In this document: positions 45,486 through 54,690 of the stretch, piece by piece
Layout of the letters: every line of letters starts with the position of its first letter
How positions within the stretch are numbered: the stretch's first letter is position 1
From: Spirogloea muscicola
Lineage: Eukaryota > Streptophyta > Zygnematophyceae > Spirogloeales > Spirogloeaceae
Assembly: GCA_009602725.1 (NCBI GenBank)
Contig: WELB01000274.1
Location: 29,573-93,572 of the forward strand
Direction: 5' to 3'
DNA length: 64,000 nt
Program-made: the position numbers and the translations under genes
The notes under the pieces: generated by a model
What the model was told of the DNA's origin: nothing
The model's database searches: none
What the model saw: only the letters and a program-made list of their open reading frames with translations

Positions 45486-46163
45486 TCAGTAGGTACGAGT
45501 GAGTGACCTCAGATCCGACAGACTAGTCGCCGGGAAACTATCCCCCTGACGAAAGCCAGAGGCCGCAGCGAGAGCACGCCCAGCACGTAGATGCAGAGCG
45601 TGGGCCATGGACCGCTGGAGGGATACTGACAACCTCATACGATATACCTGGGCCCCCGAGCCAGCTGCGTTGAAGTCAGCCGGCTCGCCGCGCCTACGGG
45701 ACACAGCGCGCCGCGCAAGCCTGGCCAGCAGGTCGAGCCACTGGGATCCAAGAGCCCCGTGCACGTCCACAGCCAGGGGGACGAATTCATCTGTAGCCGG
45801 GTGGTCGGCGTGCTTGGCCGCCTTGCTGCGAGCGGCCTTCGCCGCAGCATGGCCAGCCCGCGAAGCAGAGAGCCCCGGGTTGGAGCGGTCGACCACATCA
45901 GTGGTGACCACGTCGGCGATGATGCGCGCACCGCCGCCCGGCGTTGACGCCACCAGGTCGACACGGCGCGTGTGGAGGCCGTCGGCCCTCTCGAGGATTG
46001 GCATAACAGAAGGATTCTCCATGGCCACCGTGTAGCCAGCCTCCTGAAAGATGCCAAACATTGCGTCGCGCAGGTGATCGTGTGCAGCTGTGCGTTCGCC
46101 TCCTGTGGCGCAGCGGAGGATGTGCGCCGCCAGCTCCGGCGGGTCCGACGACCGCTCCCACAT
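45486..46163 (-). CDS. LINE C-terminal endonuclease domain
   Basis: The protein nicks target DNA to prime reverse transcription. The 225-codon frame shows a Cys-His finger remainder (AAHILRCATGGERTAAHDHL) and then a restriction-like nuclease core: RVDLV, followed by IIADVVTTDV, followed by a Lys-rich helix (AAKAARSKAAKHADH). These fit a PD-(D/E)xK fold. The C-terminus RMRLSVSLQRSMAHALHLRA ... SDLRSLTRTY is the part found in all the short tail copies. It lies one frame away from the RT stretch at about 46163, with an in-frame stop at the joint just before CECG, so this copy is not whole. Family role is known from R2-type LINEs; the clade here is inferred. Confidence 0.72.
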   Translation of the reverse strand: MWERSSDPPELAAHILRCATGGERTAAHDHLRDAMFGIFQEAGYTVAMENPSVMPILERADGLHTRRVDLVASTPGGGARIIADVVTTDVVDRSNPGLSASRAGHAAAKAARSKAAKHADHPATDEFVPLAVDVHGALGSQWLDLLARLARRAVSRRRGEPADFNAAGSGAQVYRMRLSVSLQRSMAHALHLRAGRALAAASGFRQGDSFPATSLSDLRSLTRTY

Positions 46164-46168
46164 TCACA

Positions 46169-47563
46169 CTACAGCACGCCCAGCAGGCAGGGCGGGGGGA
46201 GGCCCAGCAGCCGATGGGTGGCCGTACGGAACAGCTCATCCGGCATCCGGAGGGCGTCGTACAGGGGGAGCGCGGAGAGCCAGGCTGCCGTGCCGGGGTA
46301 GGCGGCCGACAGCAGCCGAGCATGTTCTCGTATGTCGGTTGCAGGGAGGAGCTGCAGCGTGGCCGCGTAGGACGCCCTGTCGACTGCCGTCATGTAGCGC
46401 GCCTGCGCTTGCGAGTCGGCGGTGTGGGCAAGGTGGGCAAACGGGACCACGCTCTCTGAAAGGGCAGGGTGCTCCGCAAGTAACCTGTCTTGGGCTGAGC
46501 GGAGTGCCGCCTGAAAGGGCAACGAGCCGGTCGCCACCTCCATCACAACCTGCCGCAACAGGGGCCGCCCATCATGGAGGAAGCACTGCGCCACCGACGT
46601 GGCGACCTGGGCCCAGCTGCCGAGGAACGCTGGCCTGCAGACGCTTGTGAGCGAGCGGCAGCCGAGGCCGCCCTGGCCAGGGGGCAGAGTGGCCTGGAGC
46701 GTCGCAGCTGGCGAGTCGAGGAAGCCAGGGTGGCGGATGAGGGCCGCCACGCCCTCCATGACACCCGCGTCGAACGTGGTGTAGGCGTCCAGCACCTCGG
46801 GGCAGGGGGGGGTCGTCCGCGCCAGGTAGTGGGAACGCTGCACAATGCATCTGGTGAGCATGGCAAGCGCCAGCTGCATGTCCTGCAGCTCGGGAAGGCG
46901 GGCCACCGGCTGGAGGTGCTCCTGGAGCCGGACGCGCAGTTGCGCGTCGACGAACGACGGCGTGCCGAATGGGACCCCTAGGATGGTTAGGCCGCTTGGG
47001 GGAGTCTGGCACCCAGGCGGCAGGGGCAAGGGGGAAGGGAGGCCACGCGGAGACCACGCAATGCACTTCTCGAGCCGGATGGACATGCCGAGGGCGGCCA
47101 GCTGCTGCTGGAAGGTGGCGGTGGCGGCTGACACATCCCCTGGGCTACCGACGAGTGTGGTGTCGTCGGCGTAGGAAGGCAGGAGGACGCCGGGGTGCGC
47201 CGCCGCAGTGGCCTTGAGAGCGCGGCTGTGAGCCAGCGCAAAGAAGAACCCTGCCAGAGGATCCCCCTGCCGTGTGCCCGTCCTCGACTGCAGCGTCTCC
47301 ACCTCGCCACTCCCTATCCGCCACAGAAGGTCGCTGGGCTGGCCGTAGCCAAGGCGGAAGAAGGGAATGAGGGAAGGGAAGGCCGCTCGCAGCTCCTCGG
47401 CGATGGCGGTGCGCTCTACGCTGTCGAAAGCGTTTTGCACATCAACAGCCAGGACCATCCAGTCAGGGTGGAGATCCAGGGCCGCGCGGACGCCGTNGGG
47501 GTGTGGGGGAGGGGGGTGGTAATGGACAAGCACAAGAGGCCTGCCGATGTAAGGGCAGGACAA
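46169..47563 (-). CDS. LINE reverse transcriptase
   Basis: A 464-codon minus-strand frame. RT motif A reads VLAVDVQNAFDSVERTAI, motif B RTGTRQGDPLAGFFFALAHS, and the catalytic box LPSYADDTTLVG. Thumb and finger regions follow with GLTILGVPFGTP. The frame ends LLGLPPPCLLGVL-stop just before CECG, the start of the Cys-His finger. The right edge is cut where the Z3 insertion begins, and one N at 47497 falls inside it. RT identity is firm from the three ordered motifs. Confidence 0.9.
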   Translation of the reverse strand: MSCPYIGRPLVLVHYHPPPPHPXGVRAALDLHPDWMVLAVDVQNAFDSVERTAIAEELRAAFPSLIPFFRLGYGQPSDLLWRIGSGEVETLQSRTGTRQGDPLAGFFFALAHSRALKATAAAHPGVLLPSYADDTTLVGSPGDVSAATATFQQQLAALGMSIRLEKCIAWSPRGLPSPLPLPPGCQTPPSGLTILGVPFGTPSFVDAQLRVRLQEHLQPVARLPELQDMQLALAMLTRCIVQRSHYLARTTPPCPEVLDAYTTFDAGVMEGVAALIRHPGFLDSPAATLQATLPPGQGGLGCRSLTSVCRPAFLGSWAQVATSVAQCFLHDGRPLLRQVVMEVATGSLPFQAALRSAQDRLLAEHPALSESVVPFAHLAHTADSQAQARYMTAVDRASYAATLQLLPATDIREHARLLSAAYPGTAAWLSALPLYDALRMPDELFRTATHRLLGLPPPCLLGVL

Positions 47564-47574
47564 GAAGCGAGGCC

Positions 47575-48985
47575 TGTCGTGCCACAGGGCGTCGATTGCC
47601 AGATAGCGTCGAGAAGTCAGATTAGTACGGAAGCAGGCAAGAAATCAGTCTGGCGTGGTGGTCACTCAATGAATTGAGGTGGAAATAGGTCCGCGAGGAA
47701 TTTAAGAGCTACTTGGATATCGAATGAAAACAACACAACAGAAAATAACAGAATAGGAGTGACCAACAGATGACATGGTTGGCAATAAAGAATTTGGAAT
47801 GGAAATGATCAATTTACTCTAGTAAAATGAGATCGGAGGGACAAGTCACAAGCACAGCGTGTTAACGAGAGACAAGAACGAGTCAAGTACCCTCAAAGAG
47901 AGTTTCCTTCGTGAACAGAATGAGAACAGAGTACCCTCAGAGAGGGTTTCAAAGGAACAGTAGCAGAGAGATAATCGGAACAGTAACAACGCACCAATGT
48001 AGTGACAGTGACAGCGAACGTTTTGGGCACTAACCCAGGTGACCGACCCGAACCAGGAAATGTCCAAAGGACAAACTCCCACAAAACACAGTAACAATGA
48101 CGAGATTGAACTGGGACAAGCTCACAATGCAATGGAGCTCAATGAGAGTCGCTTGCGTAAGGTCGTCAAGGGTCTCGAAAGGCCCAAAGTTATGCTTGGA
48201 CTTTGGGTAGGTTCGCACAAGGTCGCGATTTTCGCGGCTTACCACGGCCCCCGGTCTGACGCGACCGGATGCGGGGCTCATCGGAGTGAGGCTCTTTGCA
48301 GGTCTGTGCTTTTGCCTGTGCCCACGCCTTCGTGGCGTGGCCCTGGGCGCGCGCGCTACGCTTACTGTGCGTGGCAGCAGCAGCGGCGGCGGCAAAGGTT
48401 GGCAGCAGCCAAAGGAAGAGACTAGGCCGAGCGAGTTGCTCGGCCCCCGGCCCTCCACACCCTTTATGCTTGGTCAGATAAAGGATGACATTGTTTGTTG
48501 GGGTGGGCCATTTGGCCCATTTGGGTTCCCAGCCTCAAGGCTAGTGTAGCCTGAGACTCGCTTCTACCACTACCTACCATTACCCTACCACTGCCCTACT
48601 GGTCCCTCACGGCTTATCGAGGCATATCACACCTTCGACGTGCTTTCGTGAGCTTTCTTGGCTTAAATGAATCAGCAGGGCTTTTTGTGGCGAAGGTGGC
48701 AAGAGGGCAATGCGCTGCACGCCGAGGCACTGATTGACCATGGCGGCGAGGAAGCCTAAGCACCGTTGATGGCGAGGCACTGGCGCTGGATCCGGATGAT
48801 GCTCCGACGCCGACCAAATCGAAACGTATCTTTTCTGACTGAAGCGGGTTGGAGATGCCGCGCTCGCGACCCACCTTCACACCAAATTGAGAAATGACTC
48901 CCCCTCGAATGTCCACGTGAGCAGCCACCTCCGCATCCTTGTCAACACCGACGCCAATGAGCCACCGACGAGATATCGCACGACA
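47575..48985 (+). mobile_element. Z element copy 3, 4-bp TSD GGCC
   Basis: A 1411-bp insert in the antisense LINE. It begins TGTCGTGCCACAGGG and ends GAGATATCGCACGACA. GGCC lies at 47571-47574 and 48986-48989. The joined LINE sequence matches the uninterrupted copy at 53050-53100 on the other strand. Contains GGCCATTTGGCCCATTTGGG as in Z2. No coding domain. Confidence 0.88.
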
Positions 48986-49099
48986 GGCCCGTCCAAGAAA
49001 GGAAGACTCCTCGAGACTCTCCGAGGGGGGGGCGGGCCCGAGATGCCCGCCGTCCTGGCGGCGCCCCAGGCACGCCTCCCATTTGCAAATGTGTTTCCG

Positions 49100-49560
49100 G
49101 TTGAGTTGGGCTTGCCAGCTGCATATCTGTCTTTCTTGCGACGACGTGTTTCGGCCTGTTTGCAGCGTGCTCAGGCTAATGCCTTGCACCAGAAAGCTGG
49201 CCGAGCTCTAGTTGGTGGCAGAAGGGCTTCGTATCTGACATCTAGTATTCAGGCATCGATTAGCGACCTTTATGTTTTGACCCGTGGTTACTGAGCGGGT
49301 CACTTTGCTGTAGATTATGTAGGTCTTCAGATGTGCTTGCCTTTGTACTTGGCCATTTGGACTTCGTTTGTTGCAAATACACGAAATTCCTTCCATTTTC
49401 GGTAGTCCCCTGCGCCAACTGTGTGACTTCCGCCCTTTTTCCGCCCATTTCCCAGCCTTTTCCAGCCCCTACTTTCTTCGAAACTATGTGTTCTTTGTGC
49501 GAGCCACTTTCCTGCGGGGTTTTTCACTGGGGCTAAGGTAAGGACCCGTCAATTCGGCCG
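49100..49560 (+). mobile_element. LINE 3' tail copy
   Basis: Encodes LSFLRRRVSACLQRAQANAL ... SDLYVLTRGY-stop (to 49294), a more diverged version of the C-terminus. The UTR contains ACTTGGCCATTTGGACTTCG, the reverse complement of which is at 45245-45275. It lies tail-first against the antisense LINE body ending at 49095. Confidence 0.72.
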
Positions 49561-49564
49561 CGCT

Positions 49565-49640
49565 TTTCCCAGAATAAGAAGAAAGTGCTCGCCCATTGAG
49601 GATAGGGGCTGGACAAGCCAGCCCAGAAAACAACGCACAA
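49565..49640 (-). mobile_element. LINE 3' UTR fragment, minus strand
   Basis: AAGTGCTCGCCCATTGAGGA and GGACAAGCCAGCCCAGAAAA are the reverse complement of the UTR block at 53275-53310. Confidence 0.65.
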
Positions 49641-49689
49641 AGTACGAGCAGGGGGCCAGTATCCACCTAGCATTTTTGCCGTTTCCTCC

Positions 49690-50010
49690 AGCGGTCTCTT
49701 GCGTTTGCCGTCCACCTACATGCAGGCCGCGCCCTAGCGGCTGCCTCCGGGGGTTTCGTCAGGGCGACGTCTTCCCGCCCTCTAGCTATTCTGACCTGCA
49801 CTTGCTGACTAGAGGTTACTGAGAGCCTCCTTGTCGTCTTAGCACTTGGTCCCCTGCTTTCTGCGCCATTCGGCTCCTCTTGACATTGTCCATTCCTTTT
49901 GGGCTGGCTTCTCCCAGCCACCCGTCAATTCGCCCGCGCGTTTCTCACCTAGCGGCGGCCGGCGCCCCCAGGAATCGTCCCTTTTGGGCGAGCCCTTCTT
50001 CTTTTGGTGC
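49690..50010 (+). mobile_element. LINE 3' tail copy
   Basis: Encodes a LINE end (YSDLHLLTRGY-stop, 49790-49820) with the UTR motif TTGTCCATTCCTTTTGGGCT at 49886 and GGGCGAGCCCTTCTTC at 49987. Confidence 0.75.
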
Positions 50011-50019
50011 GGGCTGAAC

Positions 50020-50195
50020 CAGAGGCCCCTGCGGCCCGGGCCCTGCGCTCTCCCCGGGCGCGCAGGCCCCTCGCCGGGCGCAGCAGGGCCCTGCGAGCGG
50101 CTGGCTCCCCGCCCGAGCACGGCAGTCTCACCGCACGCCTGGCCGGCCCCGGATTCGCCGGACTCCTGCCCGGCTGCACCAATCCGCGCGGCCTC
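50020..50195. repeat. Inverted repeat arm 1 (partner 52390-52580)
   Basis: The run CTCCCCGGGCGCGCAGGCCC at about 50050 and CTCGCCGGGCGCAGCAGGGC recur in reverse complement at 52395-52570 with high identity. The arms flank the left aspartic protease copy. Confidence 0.85.
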
Positions 50196-50299
50196 CGCGG
50201 TATATCCTGATGCTGCCTCCCGCGCAGCCGGCGGCTTGCGGCAGCTGCGCGCTCGGCGAGTATTGCGGACGGAGGGCCCACTTCCTCTATTTCTACAGC

Positions 50300-52015
50300 C
50301 ATCGGCCCCCGTCTGAGAGCCACTTCTCGGGACGGCCCGCCGCGAGGGACGCCACGCTAAGCCCATGTGGCTGTAACGTACTGCCGCCATCGCGGTACCT
50401 CGCAGCTGGGGAGGGTGCCCCCCAAACCAACACCTCCCCCGCAACGTCACCTCCCCTTTGCCTTACCTGCACTGTGGAAGACGTCCTCCGCCGTCTAAGC
50501 CCAGCTGCTCGCGCCGCGGCCAGGCCAGGCCGCCGCGAGGCCGCCGCAGCAGGAGAGGCCCCATGGCTTCTGCGCGGCCGCCGCTGGCAGCGTCTGTGCC
50601 TCTGCTGCTGGTCGCCCTCGTTGCGCTCTCGCTCCACGGACGGGGCTCTGGCAGGTGGGCTGCCCGGAGCTCCCCGTCCGCAGCACTGGCTCTCGCTGTC
50701 GGGCTACCTTCGAAAACGACCCTCTGGCTGCTTCCCGAGCGGTGCTTTGTCCACGACTAACGTGGCCATCATCTGGGTGTAGCAAGAGTCCGTCCCAAGC
50801 GCTCGTCCTTCATGGGCTGGCAGAGCTCAAGACACCAGCATTGGTGTGCTGGACACTCGCTGTTACAGCTGCTGCAACTTGGCGCATGTGAAAAGGTCCC
50901 TCCTCAAGCTGGCTCAGTCTGCTTCCCATTCCAGGTCCTGCACGCGCCATTCTGCATGCAGAGGAAAGGCCGTCCACATTGAAGTAAGGAGTTCTTCTCG
51001 GCTTTTCCTCTCCTTGCTTCTGCATAGCACGCTGCCTGCCTTGGTCTCACTAAGCATCAGACTAGCCCAACGTTGGAGCCTGCTCTAGCAGTTGACTGCT
51101 AGAGCTGGGCTGACTTTGTCCTACCCTCACGGCCTTGTTGACTCTGATATGAGCAGCGTTCGCCAATTGCTGTGACATGTACTTGGCAGGTTGAGCCTCA
51201 CTCACATTGACTCACCTCACTCGCCTCTCCGGAGAGAGTGGCCCAGCAAGGAGTACGCATACAGGTTTCGGTACTACAGCGACAAGGTAAGAAGATATGC
51301 AAGTGGCAGATAGTACTTGTCCAAATGCATCACTTGACACCTACTTTGGCTCTGCTTGTAGCCCCTTGCAACGACTACCAGGCCCTGCATTGCTGAACAG
51401 ACATCTTCTTCTCATAACACTTCATATAGTCCAATCACCAACTGCCCGCTCTCAGAGAACGTGTAAGTTGGCTGCTTGTGGAGTTGTTTACTACTCTTTA
51501 TACAATCTGTTGCAATTCATCACGACTCTAAGCATCTTTTGCTTAGAGATTACTGCACCTTCTGCAGGCAAGATCGGAGAGCTTGTATCACCTGATGACT
51601 AGCAAACAGCCAAGACGACATCCAGGAATTAGGACCCCTTCTTTGACGCGACCAAAGCTTGTGTCGGGGGCGCACAACACCACGACCACGAGATCATTCC
51701 AGGAGGCAGCGCTCCAAGTTGTCGAGGAAGCTTTCAACACGACAGTCCATTCAGGATACGGCGTTGGAATTGGAGAATACTTTGCAGACGTCGGCTTGGG
51801 CGACCCAGCCCAACCACAGACTCTTTGTGTAGATACCGGCAGCGATCTAGTGTGGACTCAGGTTGCACCAGCACGTTGACTTTGGCACCAGGCTTTTGTT
51901 TGAATTGCTCTCCCGCCTGCATGGACTCGATGAAGGCCAACAGCACTTTTGGTTAAGCAATTGCAGAGCTAAAGTTTGATGTGATAGAACCTCCCTAAAG
52001 CACCTCATTGCAGCG
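50300..52015 (+). repeat. Segmental duplication, left copy (partner 53365-54690)
   Basis: Starts near GAGAGCCACTTCTCGGGACG and shares exons and introns with the right copy up to the intron after the DTGSDLVWTQ exon (CACCTCATTGCAG). About 400 bp present here (roughly 50450-50860, with the signal-peptide exon) are absent from the right copy. Confidence 0.9.
50563..51861 (+). pseudogene. Secreted plant-type aspartic protease, left copy, 5' exons only
   Basis: Pepsin-type (A1) proteases use two Asp residues in DTG/DSG motifs to cut proteins, usually in vacuole or wall. Exon 1 (50563-50654) encodes the signal peptide MASARPPLAASVPLLLVALV. A short exon lies at about 50935-50983. The next (51190-51286) reads LSLTHIDSPHSPLRREWPSK, the typical propeptide start of plant nodulin-41/CND41-like proteases. 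The last (51568-51861) ends VDTGSDLVWTQ before a donor GTTGCA and holds the first catalytic Asp. Similarity to the right copy stops at 52015 in the following intron, and LINE tails follow, so the second catalytic motif and C-terminus are missing. The splice phase between exons 1 and 2 does not close with the donor I chose. Confidence 0.75.
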
Positions 52016-52059
52016 ATGCCCGCTGAATGCGCCGCCGCCTCAGACGGCGGCTCGCGCGG

Positions 52060-52380
52060 GATCCGGATATCTTTTTTTGGGCTGGCTTTTCTTTTCCAGC
52101 TTTCTGATTTGCTGTTGCTCCCACTCGTGAATTCTGAGCTTCCATCTGCATCATTTCGTGACTTGGTGTGCAGCATCCTACTGTGGACCGTTCCCAGCAC
52201 TCTTCTTTCCGGGCACTGTTTTGTGGCCTTTGAGGCCTGTGGACGTTGTCCATTCCTTTCTGGGCTGGCTTTTGCTACCCCCTCTTTTTCTATGGGCGAG
52301 CCATCTCCTTTCCAGCCCCTATCCTCAATGGGCGAGCCCCCTTCTCATTCTTCTTGTAGGCATCTTCTTGATCCAGCAGG
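52060..52380 (+). mobile_element. LINE 3' tail copies
   Basis: Two UTR units: TTTTTTTGGGCTGGCTTTTC at 52070 with a decayed C-terminus, and TTGTCCATTCCTTTCTGGGC at 52247 followed by TCAATGGGCGAGCC. They begin where the protease duplication ends. Confidence 0.68.
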
Positions 52381-52389
52381 GGCCGCTCG

Positions 52390-52580
52390 GAGTGGGCAGC
52401 CGGGGGAGGTTCCCGGGGGGTTCCGGCCGCATCAGGGGCCGGCCAGTCAGCGAGTGAGACGACCGTGCTCGGGCGGGGAGCCAGCCGCTCGCAGGGCCCT
52501 GCTGCGCCCGGCGAGGGGCCTGCGCGCCCGGGGAGAGCGGAGGGCCCGGGCCGCAGGGGCTCTGGTGCAGATCGCGCCAA
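52390..52580. repeat. Inverted repeat arm 2 (partner 50020-50195)
   Basis: Reverse complement of the first arm. Both follow a LINE UTR unit in plus or minus sense, so the arms may belong to a longer LINE-linked repeat. Confidence 0.85.
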
Positions 52581-52699
52581 AGAGTGAAGATCCCTGCGCC
52601 GCCCCGAGCGTGACCCGCACGGCGCCAGCGCCGCGCTTTGGGCGGCGCTGGCGCCGTCCAAATCCCCCTTTTGGGCCCTATCCTCAATGGGCGAGCCCT

Positions 52700-52985
52700 T
52701 CTCTTTGAGGGCGCCGCCGCCGCTAGGTGCACTCCGGGTCCTTAGCTCCAGTAGGACCCCCGCTAAGAAGTGGCTCGCCCAAAATGAAAGAAGTGGCACT
52801 CCTAATGGGGGCAAGGGCTGCGAAAAGCCAGCCCAAAAAGAATGCACAAAGGTTCAGAATGGGAAAGTGGTCTCCCAAACGAAGGTAGGGGCTAGCAAAA
52901 GCGCGGGAAACGGGCGGAAAAGGGGCGGAAACACGGCGGGAAAAGGCGTAAAAGTCACACAGCTGCGCAGGGGACTACCGCAAAT
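52700..52985 (-). mobile_element. LINE 3' tail, minus strand
   Basis: AAAGAAGTGGCACTCCTAAT, GGGGGCAAGGGCTGCGAAAA and GCCAGCCCAAAAAGAATGCA are the LINE UTR in reverse. Confidence 0.7.
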
Positions 52986-53335
52986 GGGAGGCGTGCCTGA
53001 AGCGCCGCCAGGGCGGCGGGCATCTCGGTCCCGCCCTCCTCCCCCTTGGAGGATCTTGAGGAGTCTTCCCTTTTTGGACGCGCCTCACTTCTTGTCCTGC
53101 ACTTGCATCGGCAGGCCTCTCGTGTTTGGCCCGTCCAGGCCCTCTCCTGCGGCTGCTTAGCAGGGGTTACTGAGTGATTTGTAGCTGCTTTCTTTCTTTG
53201 TCTGCTTTGGTTTCTTAGCGCTTCCTCTGGCTTCCTCTGGCCCCCTTCTCGTTCTTTGTTCATTCTTTTTTGGGCTGGCTTGTCCAGCCCCTATCCTCAA
53301 TGGGCGAGCCCTTTCTTCTCTNCCCCTTGCCCTCT
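52986..53335 (+). mobile_element. LINE fragment: upstream piece joined to 3' UTR
   Basis: The part 52986-53110 matches the LINE segment just upstream of RT (antisense at 47530-47574 and 48986-49095) without the Z3 insertion. The LINE end with stop (AGGGGTTACTGA at about 53162) and the UTR motif TTCTTTTTTGGGCTGGCTTG follow. Most of RT is absent, so this copy is internally shortened. Confidence 0.72.
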
Positions 53336-53364
53336 ACTGGGAGCGTCGCCTTCCTCTGTTTCTA

Positions 53365-54690
53365 CAGCCCTCGCCCCCACTTCTGAGAGCCACTTCTCGG
53401 GACGGCCCGCAGTGAGGGACGCCACGCTAGCCCATGTGGCTATAACGGACAGCCGCCGTCGCCGTAGCCCGCAGCTGTGGCGGGTGCCACTCCAAACCGA
53501 CACCTCCCCCGTGACTCTCTGCTGCAGCTGCTGCGACCTGGCCCATGTGATAGGTCCCTCCTCAAGCTGGCTCAGTCTGCTTCCCATTCCAGGTCTGCAC
53601 GTGCCATTCTGGATGCAGGGGAAAGGCCGTCCACACTAAAGTAAGGAGTTCTTCTCCGCTTTTCCTCTGCTTGCTTCTGCATAGCACGCTGCCTGCCTTG
53701 GTCTCACTAAGCATCAGACTAGCCCCAACATTGGAGCCTGCTCTAGCAATTGACTGCCAGAGCTGGGCTGATTTTGTCCTACCCTCATGGCCTTGTTGAC
53801 TCTGATATGAGCAGCGTTCAGCGATTGCTGTGACATGTACATGGCAGGTTGAGCCTCACTCACATTGACGCACCTCATTCGCCTTTCCGGAGAGAGTGGC
53901 CCAGCAAGGAGTACGCATACAGGTTTCGGTACTACAGCGACAAGGTAAGAAGATATGCAAGTGGCAAATGGTATGCGTCCAAATACGTCACTTGGCACGT
54001 ACTTTGGCTCACCTGTCTGCTTGTAGCCCCTTGCAACAATTTTCAGGCCCTGCATTGCTGAACAGACATCTTCTTCTCACAACACCTCATATAGTCCAAT
54101 CACCAGCTGCCCGCTCTCAGAGAACGTGTAAGTTGGTTGCTTGTGGAGTTGTTTAGTAGTGTTAACACAATCTGTTGCAAACATCACGACTCTATGCAAC
54201 ATCTGCTTATAGATCACTGCACCTTCTGCAGGCAAGATCGGAGAGCTTGTATCACCTGATCGCTAGCAAAGAGTCAAGACGACATCCGGGAAACAGGACC
54301 CCTCCTTTAACGCGACCAAAGCTTGTGTCAGGGGCGCACAACACCACGTCCACGAGATCGTTCCAGGAGGTAGCGCTCCAAGTCGTTGAGGAAGCTTTCA
54401 ACACGACAGTCCATTCAGGATACGGCGTTGGAATTGGAGAATACTTTGCAGACTTCAGCTTGGGCGACCCAGCCCAACCCCAGATTCTTTTTGTAGATAC
54501 CGGCAGCGATCTAGTGTGGACTCAGGTTGCACTAGCACGTAAACCCTGGCAGCAGGCTTTTGTTAGAAATGCTCTCCCGCGTGCATTGGACTCGCTGGAG
54601 GCCAACAGCACTTTTGGACAAGCAATTTGCAGAGCTAATCGATGTGATAGAACCTCCACAAAGCACCTCATTGCAGCTGGTGGTGTGCAA
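53365..54690 (+). repeat. Segmental duplication, right copy
   Basis: Partner of 50300-52015. It begins with the GAGAGCCACTTCTCGGGACG block at about 53380. The exon-1 region is missing. The shared introns are as similar as the exons, so the duplication was made in DNA and is recent compared with the LTR nests. Confidence 0.88.

Larger units (their letters stand above)
45304..49095 (-). mobile_element. Non-LTR retrotransposon (LINE) with RT and restriction-like endonuclease
   Basis: The longest LINE copy in the window. It runs on the minus strand from 49095 to about 45304 and is split by the Z3 insertion (47575-48985). Parts: an upstream piece (48986-49095), reverse transcriptase (46169-47563), a Cys-His zinc finger, an endonuclease (45486-46163), and a 3' UTR ending in a C/T-rich tail that appears as the G-rich run at 45308-45340. 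The N-terminal part of the protein is missing. The domain order (RT, zinc finger, PD-(D/E)xK endonuclease) is that of early-branching LINEs of the R2/NeSL kind. Confidence 0.82.
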
